Positions 1 through 8,513 of a stretch of DNA of 64,000 nucleotides are shown piece after piece. Numbering within the stretch: the first letter of the stretch is position 1; the number at the start of each line of letters is the position of its first letter. The position numbers and the translations under genes were made by a program. Below the pieces are notes generated by a model, which saw nothing but the letters and a program-made list of their open reading frames with translations, was not told where the DNA came from and made no database searches. Where the stretch lies: assembly GCA_963725145.1 (NCBI GenBank), contig CAVRXL010000013.1, positions 868,001-932,000 on the forward strand, written 5' to 3'. Source of the DNA: DATAEE01 sp963725145. GTDB lineage: Bacteria; Acidobacteriota; Vicinamibacteria; Vicinamibacterales; 2-12-FULL-66-21.

Positions 1-1
1 G

Positions 2-94
2 GATGAGGAGACGATCGAGCGGATGCGGGGGGAGTTGGAGTCGTCCTTGGCGGCGCTCGAAGACCGGGCGCAGGCAGTATTGATGCGGAGGTGA
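2..94 (+). CDS. C-terminal end of a gene cut by the window edge
   Basis: An open frame enters from the left edge and stops with TGA one base before the next start. Its last 30 residues (ending in LAALEDRAQAVLMRR) are charged and helical. The tail resembles the C-terminal helix of DUF374-type lysophospholipid acyltransferases, but that rests on a few residues and is only a guess. The 1-nt gap suggests co-transcription with the following amidohydrolase. Confidence 0.45.
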   Translation, partial: DEETIERMRGELESSLAALEDRAQAVLMRR

Positions 95-95
95 C

Positions 96-1142
96 GTGCC
101 AGGTCGTCGAGAGTTCCTCCGTTTGGTCATGGCGAGCGCACTTCAGGCCCCGACACGACGCCAGGTGATGGTGGGCGGCCGGCGCGTCCGGGTGATCGAT
201 GTGCACGCGCACTGCGTCATCCCGGTTCAGGAAATCGTCCAGGGCACGTCGCTGGAGCGGATGGGCGGCGGAGCAGGGAACAGTATCCCGGGCCCGCAGC
301 GGCTCCAGACCATGGATCGGCAGGGTGTGGACATCGAGGCGCTGAGCATCAACGGGTACTGGTGGTACGCGGCCGCCGACGTCGATCTCGCGCGCCGGAT
401 CGTTCGAGCGCAGAACGAGGGCCTGGCGAAATGGGTCGCTGCCCATCCCGATCGCTTCGTGGCGCTGGCGTCCGTCGCCCTGCAGCATCCCGAGCTGGCC
501 GCCGAGCAGCTCCAGGATGGAGTCCAGCGTCTCGGGCTCCGCGGAGCGTCGATTGGCGGACACGTGAACGGCGAGGATCTCTCGCTGCCGAAGTACGACC
601 CGTTCTGGGCCAAAGCCGCCGAGCTCGGCGTGCTGGTCTTCATGCACCCCGGCGGCGCCGAAAACATCATCAGGAAAGGGGCGCTCGACGGCCGCGGCGA
701 TCTCGGCAACATCATCGGCAATCCGCTCGAGACGACCTACTTCCTCTCGCGGCTGATCTTCGACGGAACGCTCGACAGGTTCCCAGGCCTCCGCATCTGC
801 GCGGCGCACGCCGGCGGCTACCTGCCTTCGTACCTCGGACGCACCGAAGTCGCCTGCACCGTGCGCCGCAACGCGAACTGCGCGAACCAGCGGAAACCCA
901 GCGAGTATCTGAGGTCGCAGATCCTCATCGATACGATGGCCTTCTCAACGGAGGCACTACGGCATCTCGTGGCGGAGGTGGGCGTCAAGCAGATCGTTTA
1001 CGGTACGGACGTGCCCTTCGACTGGCCGGCGACGGTCGACCTCGTGCTCGAGGCGCCGTTCCTCACCGACGCTGATAAAGAGGCGATCCTCGGCTCGAAT
1101 CTGACGAAGCTGCTTCGAATTGGCCGCGCGCCCGGAATCTGA
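96..1142 (+). CDS. Amidohydrolase family 2 (ACMSD-like) metal-dependent hydrolase
   Basis: A 348-residue protein of the amidohydrolase-2 family, the TIM-barrel hydrolases and decarboxylases that include ACMSD. The N-terminus has RREFLR (residues 4-9), a weak twin-arginine-like motif without a clear hydrophobic stretch. The metal-binding HxH of strand 1 is in DVHAHC (about 35-40). Further ligands fit the HP of MHPGG (about 184), the histidine of AAHAGGYLP, and the aspartate of YGTDVPFD (about 305). The GTG start follows the upstream stop by one base. Substrate cannot be told from sequence; decarboxylation or hydrolysis of a small carboxylic acid is typical of the family. Confidence 0.8.
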   Translation: MPGRREFLRLVMASALQAPTRRQVMVGGRRVRVIDVHAHCVIPVQEIVQGTSLERMGGGAGNSIPGPQRLQTMDRQGVDIEALSINGYWWYAAADVDLARRIVRAQNEGLAKWVAAHPDRFVALASVALQHPELAAEQLQDGVQRLGLRGASIGGHVNGEDLSLPKYDPFWAKAAELGVLVFMHPGGAENIIRKGALDGRGDLGNIIGNPLETTYFLSRLIFDGTLDRFPGLRICAAHAGGYLPSYLGRTEVACTVRRNANCANQRKPSEYLRSQILIDTMAFSTEALRHLVAEVGVKQIVYGTDVPFDWPATVDLVLEAPFLTDADKEAILGSNLTKLLRIGRAPGI

Positions 1143-1155
1143 AGGCGAGCGGACG

Positions 1156-1422
1156 ATGAACCGAGTACTGTTCTCCGTAGCTGTCGGGGCAGCCGCGTGC
1201 GTGCTTACCTGGATTCTCTTTCGCGGTGAATTCACAGGCCCTGTTCTCGGCGGGCTGATACGGGTCTGGGGAGTCATGAACATCATTCCCATGTTCGTAG
1301 CCCTCGTGCTCAGCGGCAATCCCCATAGTGCGTTCCCCGGGTTTTACGAGGCCTGTGTGTTCGCCCAGTGGTTTGGCGTGTCCTTTCTCTTGTTCCCCCT
1401 GGTGCGAAGGATGCTGAAATAG
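1156..1422 (+). CDS. Small hypothetical membrane protein
   Basis: An 88-residue protein with about three hydrophobic segments, near residues 5-20, 27-50 and 65-82, ending in the basic tail RRMLK. ATG 1156 (MNRVLFSVAV) is preferred to the in-frame upstream start at 1120 because the upstream part is hydrophilic and overlaps the amidohydrolase. It lies 13 nt after that gene and 7 nt before the ankyrin gene, so a shared transcript is likely. No family recognised. Confidence 0.6.
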   Translation: MNRVLFSVAVGAAACVLTWILFRGEFTGPVLGGLIRVWGVMNIIPMFVALVLSGNPHSAFPGFYEACVFAQWFGVSFLLFPLVRRMLK

Positions 1423-1429
1423 TGGTTCA

Positions 1430-2341
1430 ATGTCGGCTCCATCTGTGGCTTACGAGGAGCGCCTCGATACGCTGTTCGAGCAGGCAGTGTCGGCGATCGA
1501 CGCCGGCGACGTCGCCTTGCTCGAGTCTCTCCTGAAGCAGCACCCTCGCCTGGTCCGGGAACGGCTCACGTCCCCCGGCGCGTGGCTGCGCGATCAGATC
1601 GGTCAGGCGCTCGAGGGGTTCTACAAACATCCCTACCTTCTCTGGTTCACGACAGAGGATGCCGTTCGGACCGGCAAGCTGTCCGCCAACGTCGGCGCCG
1701 TCGCCCGCGCGATCATCGAGGCTGCAGAGCGTGAGAGAATCCCGGATCTGCAGCAGCAGCTCGATACGACGCTCCACTTCGCGGTCTGCTCGCCGATAGG
1801 GCGGGAGGATGGCCGGCAACTCGACCTCATCGACGTGCTCGTCGGCGCCGGAGCCTCGATGGATGGCGCGCCGGTCCAGGCGCTGATCTGCTCCAACGCG
1901 GCCGCGGCCGAACACCTGCTCCGGCGGGGCGCGAAAATGACGCTGCCGGCCGCACTGTGTCTGGGCCGTTGGGAAGACGTGAGTCGTCTCGCGCCGGCGG
2001 CCAGCGCGGAAGACAAGCAGGTCGCCTTGGGCCTGGCCGCGCTGAACGGGAAGTCGGAGGGATTGGCAAGACTGCTGCCTTTTGGCGTGGACCTGAATGC
2101 TTTCAACACCGGGTTCTATACCCATGCGACGCCGCTGCACCACGCGGTGTGGTCCGGCTCGCTGGACGCGGTCAAGGTGCTCGTCGAGGCGGGCGCCAAC
2201 CTCGCCACGAAAGACAAGGCGGAAGACGCAACGCCCCTGGGCTGGGCCGAGTATGCGCAGAGATCGCCGCGACCAGCCAGTCCCGGAAAGCAGTACCGCG
2301 AGATCGCCGCGTATCTCCGCGAAAAGGGCGCCGCCTCGTGA
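1430..2341 (+). CDS. Ankyrin-repeat protein
   Basis: A 303-residue soluble protein without signal peptide. Its clearest repeat is at about residues 233-256, with the TPLHHAV start and VKVLVEAGAN helix-loop typical of ankyrin repeats. A second, weaker unit lies in the middle (IDVLVGAGASMDGAP). Ankyrin proteins bind other proteins; the partner is unknown. Short open frames on the opposite strand are coding-strand shadows in GC-rich DNA. Confidence 0.75.
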   Translation: MSAPSVAYEERLDTLFEQAVSAIDAGDVALLESLLKQHPRLVRERLTSPGAWLRDQIGQALEGFYKHPYLLWFTTEDAVRTGKLSANVGAVARAIIEAAERERIPDLQQQLDTTLHFAVCSPIGREDGRQLDLIDVLVGAGASMDGAPVQALICSNAAAAEHLLRRGAKMTLPAALCLGRWEDVSRLAPAASAEDKQVALGLAALNGKSEGLARLLPFGVDLNAFNTGFYTHATPLHHAVWSGSLDAVKVLVEAGANLATKDKAEDATPLGWAEYAQRSPRPASPGKQYREIAAYLREKGAAS

Positions 2342-2354
2342 GGCTGGTTGTGCC

Positions 2355-2888
2355 GTGGCAGCTCAACCTCGCGTGAGCCGCGGCCCGACACGTGACGCCT
2401 GGGTTCAACGTCTGATCGTGGCGAGCTGTGTCGTGTTCATCTTTGTGTTGGCTCTGTCGGCGGTCTTCGACGCTTCGATTCGTGTGCTCCACCTGTTCCA
2501 GGCCGCAATCTATGTTGCCGTCATGATCCTCGCGCGAAAGCGAAGCGCGTGGGGCTACGGCGCAGGCTGCCTGATCGCCGCATTCTGGAACTGGACGAAC
2601 CTCGTTCACACGAATTTCATTGCCAACGGCTTCAGGGAATTGTCCCGAGCCCTTCAGACGGGTCAGGTCACAAGACCCGATCAGCTCATCGCCGTTCTGG
2701 CAGCGAGCGCGCACTTCGTTCTGATCTTTGCTTGTCTCATGAGTTATATCCGGATTCGACCGAAGTCCTCCTGGGATCCCGCAAGGTTCCTGGGCGGGGG
2801 CGTGCTGGCGGTTGGGTACCTGGCTGGCATCATCGTTCTCTTCGGTCCGCAGGACGTCCCGTTGTTGAGGCGCGTGTTTGGACTCTGA
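2355..2888 (+). CDS. Hypothetical four-helix membrane protein
   Basis: A 177-residue protein starting at GTG 2355, 13 nt after the ankyrin stop. Four hydrophobic segments are visible, the first at VVFIFVLALSAVF and the last at FLGGGVLAVGYLAGIIVLFG. The aromatic stretch FWNWTNLVHTNF lies between helices 2 and 3. GTG 2373 is an alternative start. The open frame runs further upstream inside the ankyrin gene, but that part is arginine-rich shadow sequence. No family recognised. Confidence 0.6.
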   Translation: MAAQPRVSRGPTRDAWVQRLIVASCVVFIFVLALSAVFDASIRVLHLFQAAIYVAVMILARKRSAWGYGAGCLIAAFWNWTNLVHTNFIANGFRELSRALQTGQVTRPDQLIAVLAASAHFVLIFACLMSYIRIRPKSSWDPARFLGGGVLAVGYLAGIIVLFGPQDVPLLRRVFGL

Positions 2889-2898
2889 ACGCGGCTCG

Positions 2899-3468
2899 AT
2901 GGAGCTCGTCTGGCCTGCCGCGCAGTACTTGCCAGGGTACGTTCACGCCCTTCAGCAGGGATGGTCGCCGGACAACCTGCGGCCGGAGGCCGCGCTGGAG
3001 CATCTCGCGCGCATTGCAGCGAACGCGGACCGGTTCCTGGCCGAACAGATCGACCGTGAGGCCAAGGGCCCGCCGGTGACGCTGCCCGACGGGTCCACGG
3101 TGCCCCGGCTGCCCGGATATTCGCGATGGATGTGGGACGGAGAGTTCTGCGGAGCGATCAACCTTCGCTGGCAGCCAGGGCCCGGCGAGCCCCCGCCTTA
3201 TTGTCTCGGCCACATCGGGTATTCGGTCGTTCCGTGGAAGCGGCGGCGTGGATATGCCACTCGAGCCCTGCGGCTCCTGCTGCCGCAGGCAAAGGATGAG
3301 GGACTCGCTTACGTGTATGTGACCACTGACGCCGCCAACGTTGCATCCCGGCGCGTGATCGAAGCGAACGGAGGCGAGCTCGTCGAGCGGTTTCGCAAAC
3401 CGGCGGTCCATGGTGGCGCAGAGAGTCTGCGGTTCCGCATCTCGCTCGCAGGCGCAGGAGTCTGGTGA
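2899..3468 (+). CDS. GNAT-family N-acetyltransferase
   Basis: A 189-residue protein with the GNAT acetyl-CoA binding motif A: beta strand HIGYSVVP, then the RRRGYAT pyrophosphate loop, then helix RALRLLLP. Motif B follows in VYVTTDAANVASRRVIEANGG. It probably acetylates an amine on a small molecule or protein N-terminus; substrate unknown. ATG 2899 was chosen over TTG 2878, which overlaps the preceding gene. Confidence 0.85.
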   Translation: MELVWPAAQYLPGYVHALQQGWSPDNLRPEAALEHLARIAANADRFLAEQIDREAKGPPVTLPDGSTVPRLPGYSRWMWDGEFCGAINLRWQPGPGEPPPYCLGHIGYSVVPWKRRRGYATRALRLLLPQAKDEGLAYVYVTTDAANVASRRVIEANGGELVERFRKPAVHGGAESLRFRISLAGAGVW

Positions 3469-3490
3469 GTGAGGTGCATTGGGGCGGGGG

Positions 3491-3952
3491 ATGGATCTGT
3501 CAGTTGGCTTCACCCTTGACGATCCGTCGGTGACCCTTAAGTGGGGAACCGCGGAGGCTGAAATCCAGAAACTCATCGGCACGAAGTTACGCCAGGTGAC
3601 GGCTGGCTACTCGACCATGCCTGTCGTCGCCCTTGGCGGTCTGAGATGCAGCCTTGGCCTCCACTTCGATCGAAAAGGAAAGGGGCTGCAGGAACTCGAG
3701 TTCTTCGGGAACGAGGGCCCTGACCTGAAAGCCTCGTTCGATGAGTTTCAGCGGTACTTCGAAGCCGCCTTCGGAGCGCCGACCCGGACGCGCCGCGGCG
3801 CCGAGGGGTTCCCGGACCACACATGGCTCATCGGGCGGCGGGAGATCTTCCACGTTGTTCGCGAGCGGTTCGGACCGGAGGAGCATATGCGCATCCGTCC
3901 CCTGGACTTCGCTCAGCGTATCCGGCGCTGGCTCGGGGAGCGTCCGTGGTAG
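3491..3952 (+). CDS. Hypothetical protein
   Basis: A 153-residue soluble protein, starting at ATG 3491 behind a GGGGCGGGGG purine run. It has alternating strands and helices (LGLHFDRKGKGLQELEFFG, then an amphipathic helix), no signal peptide and no membrane helix. I do not recognise the family. Codon use and GC content match the neighbours. Confidence 0.55.
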   Translation: MDLSVGFTLDDPSVTLKWGTAEAEIQKLIGTKLRQVTAGYSTMPVVALGGLRCSLGLHFDRKGKGLQELEFFGNEGPDLKASFDEFQRYFEAAFGAPTRTRRGAEGFPDHTWLIGRREIFHVVRERFGPEEHMRIRPLDFAQRIRRWLGERPW

Positions 3953-3985
3953 CGGCATGATTGCCGCACGCTTCTTCGCGAAGCG
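3952..3985 (+). terminator. Two adjacent hairpins after the 3491-3952 gene
   Basis: Right at the stop codon lies GCGGCA-TGAT-TGCCGC (3952-3967), followed by CGCTTC-TTCGC-GAAGCG (3969-3985). Both stems are perfect 6-bp pairs. There is no T tract, so intrinsic termination is uncertain; they may only stabilise the 3' end. Confidence 0.3.
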
Positions 3986-4050
3986 AGTCATGTGCTGGAA
4001 GCCCACGACGCCATCGGAGTTAGGACCATGAGTCCCCCGCGACCACTTCA

Positions 4051-4572
4051 ATGAGCTCACCCTCGAGGCTTCACCGGGCGATGGTTCTGACCATCGTCGT
4101 TCTCACGGCACCGCTGTGGTTAACCTACGTTGCAGGCGTCTTTCTTCTCCTGTGGCTCGGGGTCGTGGTCCTGTACGCGCTGGCGTGGGTGTGGTGGATA
4201 GGCTGGGCTCGTCGACGGGTGCTCTTCGTCTATTCAGACAGCCCGAACTGGAAAGAGTACGTCGAAGCCAGAATCTTGCCGAGCCTTCCGGCAAACAGCG
4301 TGGTCTTGAACTGGTCCCGTCGCGCGTCCTGGTCCAGGGTCAGTCTCTCCGTCATCCTGTTTGACGGTTTCGCCGGCGAGCGGGAATTCAATCCGATCGG
4401 CCTGGTGTTCGAACGGTTTCATGTCGTGGGGCGGTATCGCTTCTGGCAGCCGTTCCGGGATGCGAAGCACGGGCACCCGGTACCTCTCCAGGTGATGGAA
4501 CAACAGTTTCTTCAACACGCTGCCGGGTTAGCAACCGACCGTGTGATTTCTCTGAAGGATGGCCCAGCGTAA
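4051..4572 (+). CDS. Hypothetical membrane-anchored protein
   Basis: A 173-residue protein with an N-terminal hydrophobic hairpin (about residues 11-50, two helices ending in WVWWIGWARRR). A soluble C-terminal domain of mixed strands and helices follows (VLFVYSDSPNWKEYV, VSLSVILFDGF, FERFHVVGRYRFWQPF). The charge pattern suggests the soluble domain is cytoplasmic. ATG 4084 (MVLTIVV) is a possible alternative start. Not recognised. Confidence 0.6.
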   Translation: MSSPSRLHRAMVLTIVVLTAPLWLTYVAGVFLLLWLGVVVLYALAWVWWIGWARRRVLFVYSDSPNWKEYVEARILPSLPANSVVLNWSRRASWSRVSLSVILFDGFAGEREFNPIGLVFERFHVVGRYRFWQPFRDAKHGHPVPLQVMEQQFLQHAAGLATDRVISLKDGPA

Positions 4573-4581
4573 CGGCTGGGC
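4562..4581 (+). terminator. Hairpin overlapping the stop codon at 4572
   Basis: A perfect 7-bp stem GCCCAGC / GCTGGGC with loop GTAACG; the TAA stop is in the loop. No clear T run follows, so termination may be Rho-dependent or weak. Confidence 0.35.
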
Positions 4582-4621
4582 TGGTCCAACATCTTTTCAG
4601 CGACGACACGCCTCCGTAACC

Positions 4622-4644
4622 CGCGCGCGACACGCGCGCTCTAC
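4622..4644 (-). repeat. REP-like GTAG palindrome (copy 1)
   Basis: On the minus strand it reads GTAG, then AG, then a CG-only palindrome (CGCGCG arms around TGT). It shares the GTAG-plus-palindrome layout of the copies at 10931, 29163, 37257, 44731 and 57111. It is intergenic. Confidence 0.5.
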
Positions 4645-4700
4645 CGTCCCCTGTCGGCTTCGGCGTCGAGGCCATGACCCACGACTCTAGGAGGGACGGT

Positions 4701-5834
4701 ATGAAGAGCACAAGCAGATGGCTCAGGATCGCCGGGATGACGGTGGTTGTCGCGGTAATGGCGGCGGCCCTGGCAGCCGACGGCGGATCGCAGCGTCGGG
4801 ACGATGACGGCCGGGACCGTGACGATCGCGACGACCGCACGTACGCGATCGGCGCGTGGGGCGACCTGCCGTACTCCGATATCCAGGCGCAGGTCGGCGT
4901 GCCGAATCTCGTCGCCGACATGAACCGGCAGGATCTCGAGTTCACCCTGCACGACGGCGATCTCAAGGCGGGGAACAGCACGCCCGGCTCCGTGACGCCG
5001 ACCGACTGCAGCGACGCGCTGTATACGCAGGCCCTTCGTTACTTCACGCTGCTCAGGGCGCCGGTCGTGTTCACACCCGGCGACAACGACTGGACCGACT
5101 GCGATCGTCCGTCGAACGGCCCGTTCTCGTCGCTCGAGCGCCTCGACCACGAGCGCCAGGTCTTTTTCAGTACCCCGTTTTCGCTCGGACGACGGCGGAT
5201 GCGACAGCAGGTGCAGACCGAAGCGTTGTGCCTCGGCGTGAACGGCCTGGTGCCGTGCGTCGAGAACCGCCGGTGGAGCATCCGCGGCGTCACGTACGCG
5301 ACGCTCAACCTTCAGGGGTCCTGCAACAACCTGTGCGATACGGCGCCCGATCCGGCCGAGTGGGCGGCGCGGAATCAGGCGGTCATCGCGTGGATGAGGG
5401 AGACCTTCGCCGAGGCGGCCGAGCGGCACTCGACCGCGATCATGTTGATTTCCCAGGCCAACCCCGGCTGGGACCTGTCGGATCCGACGCGTGCCCCGCT
5501 GCGCAATCCGAGGACGCTGGCGCAGACCGACGGCCAGCCCGACGGGTTCCAGGAATTTCTGCTGGCGCTCCGCGAAGAGGTGGTCGCTTTCAGAAGGCCA
5601 GTGGCCTACGTGCACGGTGATTCGCATTACTTCCGTATCGACAAGCCGTTTCTCGACGCCCAGGGCCACCGGCTCGAGAACTTCACGCGCGTCGAGACCT
5701 TCGGCAACAGCGCGGCCACGGGAAACAACGACGTGCAGTGGCTCAAGGTGCTCGTCACGCCGCGCAGCCGCGAGGTGTTTGCCTACGAGCCGCAGATCGT
5801 CCCCGCCAACCGCACGGCGGTGCCCGCGCCCTAA
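4701..5834 (+). CDS. Secreted calcineurin-like metallophosphoesterase
   Basis: A 377-residue protein. ATG 4701 is supported by TAGGAGGG at 4688-4695, 5 nt upstream. Residues 1-33 form a signal peptide, followed by an Asp/Arg-rich linker of about 20 residues. Metallophosphoesterase motifs are in order: GDLPYSD (about 53), DGD (about 85), GDND (about 127) and VHGDSHYF (about 306), which replaces the usual GHxH. The conserved aspartates suit a two-metal site. Several cysteines suggest disulphides, in keeping with export. Substrate unknown. Confidence 0.75.
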   Translation: MKSTSRWLRIAGMTVVVAVMAAALAADGGSQRRDDDGRDRDDRDDRTYAIGAWGDLPYSDIQAQVGVPNLVADMNRQDLEFTLHDGDLKAGNSTPGSVTPTDCSDALYTQALRYFTLLRAPVVFTPGDNDWTDCDRPSNGPFSSLERLDHERQVFFSTPFSLGRRRMRQQVQTEALCLGVNGLVPCVENRRWSIRGVTYATLNLQGSCNNLCDTAPDPAEWAARNQAVIAWMRETFAEAAERHSTAIMLISQANPGWDLSDPTRAPLRNPRTLAQTDGQPDGFQEFLLALREEVVAFRRPVAYVHGDSHYFRIDKPFLDAQGHRLENFTRVETFGNSAATGNNDVQWLKVLVTPRSREVFAYEPQIVPANRTAVPAP

Positions 5835-5849
5835 GGGAGTCGCTTGCAG

Positions 5850-5885
5850 CCACCGGCGGCGGGTGAAATCATTGGCCGCCGGTGG
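5850..5885 (+). terminator. Strong hairpin after the phosphoesterase gene
   Basis: A perfect 11-bp inverted repeat CCACCGGCGGC / GCCGCCGGTGG with a 14-nt loop, 15 nt after the stop. The stem is strong but no T tract follows, so it is a candidate terminator only. Confidence 0.45.
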
Positions 5886-5955
5886 ACCGCATCGATCAGC
5901 ACACAATCATCTCCGCGCCCGCGCCGGCTCGCTTACTCTCGGAGGGGAGGACTGA

Positions 5956-6399
5956 GTGAGACATCGGCTCGCGGTCTGCACATTGGCGATCATCGGTGTC
6001 ACGCCGGCGACGCTTGCGGCATCTGACTTCTCTATCTTCAGCACAATCTTCAACGGCCTCTACCTCGTTCTGGCCGTAGTCATCGGTCTCGCCTGCTGGG
6101 GGTTTACGCGAGGTCGGTCCGCCGTGTTGCGCGGCGTCGTGTGGGGCTCGTGTGCGGCCCTGGTGCTGATGCCGCTGACGATCGACGGAGGGAATGGCAC
6201 ATCCACGGGACCTCCGCTCTCGAACTTCATCTGGGTCCTTTTTGACGGGGATCCCGTCTACGCTCGTGATTCCATCCGGCCGCTTCTCATCGGCGCCGTC
6301 GTCGCGAGCGCGGTTCTGGCCGTTGTGTTCCATTTCTGGCCGGCGTTGTCCCGTGCGATCGAAGGCCCGGCAGATGACGCTGATGGGCAGGACCGATAG
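5956..6399 (+). CDS. Hypothetical membrane protein
   Basis: A 147-residue protein from GTG 5956, preceded by GGAGGGGAGG at 5941-5950. A signal peptide or first helix (residues 6-22) is followed by three hydrophobic segments (about 30-50, 58-75, 105-128). The tail is acidic (GPADDADGQDR). Not assigned to a family. Confidence 0.55.
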   Translation: MRHRLAVCTLAIIGVTPATLAASDFSIFSTIFNGLYLVLAVVIGLACWGFTRGRSAVLRGVVWGSCAALVLMPLTIDGGNGTSTGPPLSNFIWVLFDGDPVYARDSIRPLLIGAVVASAVLAVVFHFWPALSRAIEGPADDADGQDR

Positions 6400-6419
6400 A
6401 GCGGCCGAAACGCGTGTGC

Positions 6420-6425
6420 TAGGAT
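6420..6425 (+). promoter_or_regulatory. Extended -10 box (TGC-TAGGAT) close to a start codon
   Basis: TAGGAT preceded by TGC makes an extended -10 element. Only 9 nt separate it from ATG 6435, so transcription would begin within about 3 nt of the start codon (leaderless or nearly so). Confidence 0.4.
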
Positions 6426-6434
6426 GCGGCGCCT

Positions 6435-6881
6435 ATGGCGTCCCTATTCGACAAGACAGCCCGCGAAGCGATTCTCGGCCGCATCGGACGCCTGACGCCC
6501 GATCGCAAGCCTCTCTGGGGCCGCTTCACCGCGCCGGAGATGGTCTGTCACGTCAGCTGCGCCTTTCGCCAGGCCCTCGGCGAGCTCGAGACGGGGCCTC
6601 CCTCCGGCCCGCTGTCCCATGCTCCGCTGAACTGGCTCGTCATCCATGTTCTGCCATGGCCCAAGGGGAAAGGAAAGAGCCCGCCGGAGTTTCTGGCGAC
6701 TCCACCGACGACGTGGCAGAACGATATGAGCACGCTGCGTGACTTGATCCGGCGCTTCGCAGACCGCGGACCATCGGCCGAGTGGCCGCCCAGCCGCGTC
6801 TTCGGCCGGCTTTCCGGACGAAGCTGGGGCGTGCTCGAGCACAAGCACCTCGATCATCACCTCCGCCAGTTCGGTGTGTAA
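6435..6881 (+). CDS. DinB-like protein (DUF1569)
   Basis: A 148-residue protein of the DUF1569 branch of the DinB/YfiT four-helix superfamily. The first conserved histidine region is about residue 39 (PEMVCHVSCAFRQAL). The metal-binding C-terminal motif is HKHLDHHLRQFGV at the very end. Superfamily members are metal-dependent thiol or small-molecule transferases, or of unknown role. It stands alone with its own likely promoter. Confidence 0.8.
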   Translation: MASLFDKTAREAILGRIGRLTPDRKPLWGRFTAPEMVCHVSCAFRQALGELETGPPSGPLSHAPLNWLVIHVLPWPKGKGKSPPEFLATPPTTWQNDMSTLRDLIRRFADRGPSAEWPPSRVFGRLSGRSWGVLEHKHLDHHLRQFGV

Positions 6882-6995
6882 CCAAGGGAAAGCGTGCCTT
6901 CACATCAAATGCCTTTCGGACGTTCACCTGCCGACGCTCAAGAAGCTCGTAACCGCATCCGTCAAGCACGTGAAGGCGGTCAACCAGAAGGAGTC

Positions 6996-8513
6996 ATGAG
7001 GTCGTCCGCGATGCGGCTGATCGCTCGCGCAGTCACCGTCGCCGCACTGGCATCGATCGCCATCGCGTCCGCGCAGGTCGATGCCGGCCGTGCGGCCGCG
7101 CGCCAGCGGTTCCTGGAGATGTTCGCCCGGTCGTACTTTCCCGGGCGAACCGGACAGCTGATGATCGTCCCGCGCGAAGGGGACGTCATCACGCGGGCGG
7201 AGCCGGAGTACGACTACATGCACGGCTCTCCCTGGCAGTACGACGTCGCGATTCCTGTGATGTTTGCAGGGCCGGCCGTGAAGGCAGGCGTCTATTCCAG
7301 TCCCGCCGTGCAGCAGGACGTCGCGCCGACGCTTGCAGCAGCGCTCGGCGTCGCGATGCCTCCGACCGCGACGGGGCGGGTCCTGCCGGTGCTGCGCACG
7401 GGGTTTGCCCGGCCACGCGCGGTATTCCTTGTCGTCCTGGACGGCATGCGGCGCGACTACTTCGATCGGTACGCCGACGTCATGCCGACGCTCACCGCGC
7501 TGCGCCGCGGCGGCGCGTGGTTCAGTCACGGCAGGGTCAATGTGATTCCGTCCAATACGGCGGTCGGTCACTCCACGATTTCGACAGGCACGGATCCCCG
7601 GTTTCATGGCGTCACCGGTAACAACTTCTACGACCGGATCCACCGTCGCCGGCAGGATCTGTTCGCCGGGATGGTGCCGCAGGTGCTGATGGCGTTGACG
7701 CTTTCGGACGTCTGGCAACTCGCGACGTCGGGCCGGGCGGTCATCCTGGCGCAGGGCAGCAGCTATCGCGCGACGACGGCACTCGCTGGACACGGGGCGT
7801 GTCAGCCGAATGGAGCGCCGGTGGCGCTGGTCAACTACGATGAGAACAGCGGCGCCTGGGTATCGAACACCGAGTGCTTCCGGTTGCCGGAGTACCTCGG
7901 CGCTCACAAGGCGAGTGCGTTATGGTCGGAGAAAAAGGAGTGGCTGAATCACAAGATCGATTCCGCGTCGGCGATTCGACGGTCGGCGCTCTTTCCGGGC
8001 TTCGAAGCTGACGCGATGATCGCCATGATCGAGCGCGAGCCGCTCGGCGCGGACGATGTCCCGGACCTGCTGCTGATGAATTACAAGAGTGCGGACTTCG
8101 TCGGTCACCAGTTCGGACCGGATTCACACGAGCTGCGCCTGACGCTGGGCGAGATGGACAGGAACCTGGCGCGAATGCTCAAGGCGCTCGAAGCGAAGGT
8201 CGGAAAGGACTACCTGCTGGCCGTCACCGCCGACCACGGCATGCCATCGGGCCCACCTGCGCGGCGGCACCGTGCGCCGGCTCTGGTCGAGGTGTTGCAC
8301 CAGAAGTTCGATCCGGAGAAAAAGCTCGTGGCGAGTTACGAATCAGAGAACTCGCAGCTGTTCATCGACGAAGGCCGGCTCGCCCAGGTGGGCGCGACGC
8401 TCCGGGACCTCGCGCGATTCCTCGAGGCCCAGCCGTTCGTGTTTGCGGTCTTCACGGAAGACGAGGTGCGTCGCGCGTCCGGCGGCGCCGGTCCAGCGAG
8501 GACACGACAGTGA
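6996..8513 (+). CDS. Alkaline phosphatase / type I phosphodiesterase family, domain order apparently circularly permuted
   Basis: A 505-residue secreted protein; ATG 6996 follows AGAAGGAG, and residues 1-27 form a signal peptide. The central part matches the PafA/nucleotide-pyrophosphatase fold: first metal aspartate in VVLDGMRRDYF (Asp149), nucleophile Thr188 in SNTAVGHSTISTG, metal Asp/His in NYKSADFVGHQFGP, and Asp-His in AVTADHGMPS. The last metal histidine, normally near the C-terminus in a HGSPYxYDxxVP motif, is instead near the N-terminus (YMHGSPWQYDVAIPVMF, His76). It is followed there by the usual terminal DVAPTLAAALG helix. All catalytic residues seem present. The stop overlaps the msrB start by 4 nt. 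Confidence 0.8.
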   Translation: MRSSAMRLIARAVTVAALASIAIASAQVDAGRAAARQRFLEMFARSYFPGRTGQLMIVPREGDVITRAEPEYDYMHGSPWQYDVAIPVMFAGPAVKAGVYSSPAVQQDVAPTLAAALGVAMPPTATGRVLPVLRTGFARPRAVFLVVLDGMRRDYFDRYADVMPTLTALRRGGAWFSHGRVNVIPSNTAVGHSTISTGTDPRFHGVTGNNFYDRIHRRRQDLFAGMVPQVLMALTLSDVWQLATSGRAVILAQGSSYRATTALAGHGACQPNGAPVALVNYDENSGAWVSNTECFRLPEYLGAHKASALWSEKKEWLNHKIDSASAIRRSALFPGFEADAMIAMIEREPLGADDVPDLLLMNYKSADFVGHQFGPDSHELRLTLGEMDRNLARMLKALEAKVGKDYLLAVTADHGMPSGPPARRHRAPALVEVLHQKFDPEKKLVASYESENSQLFIDEGRLAQVGATLRDLARFLEAQPFVFAVFTEDEVRRASGGAGPARTRQ

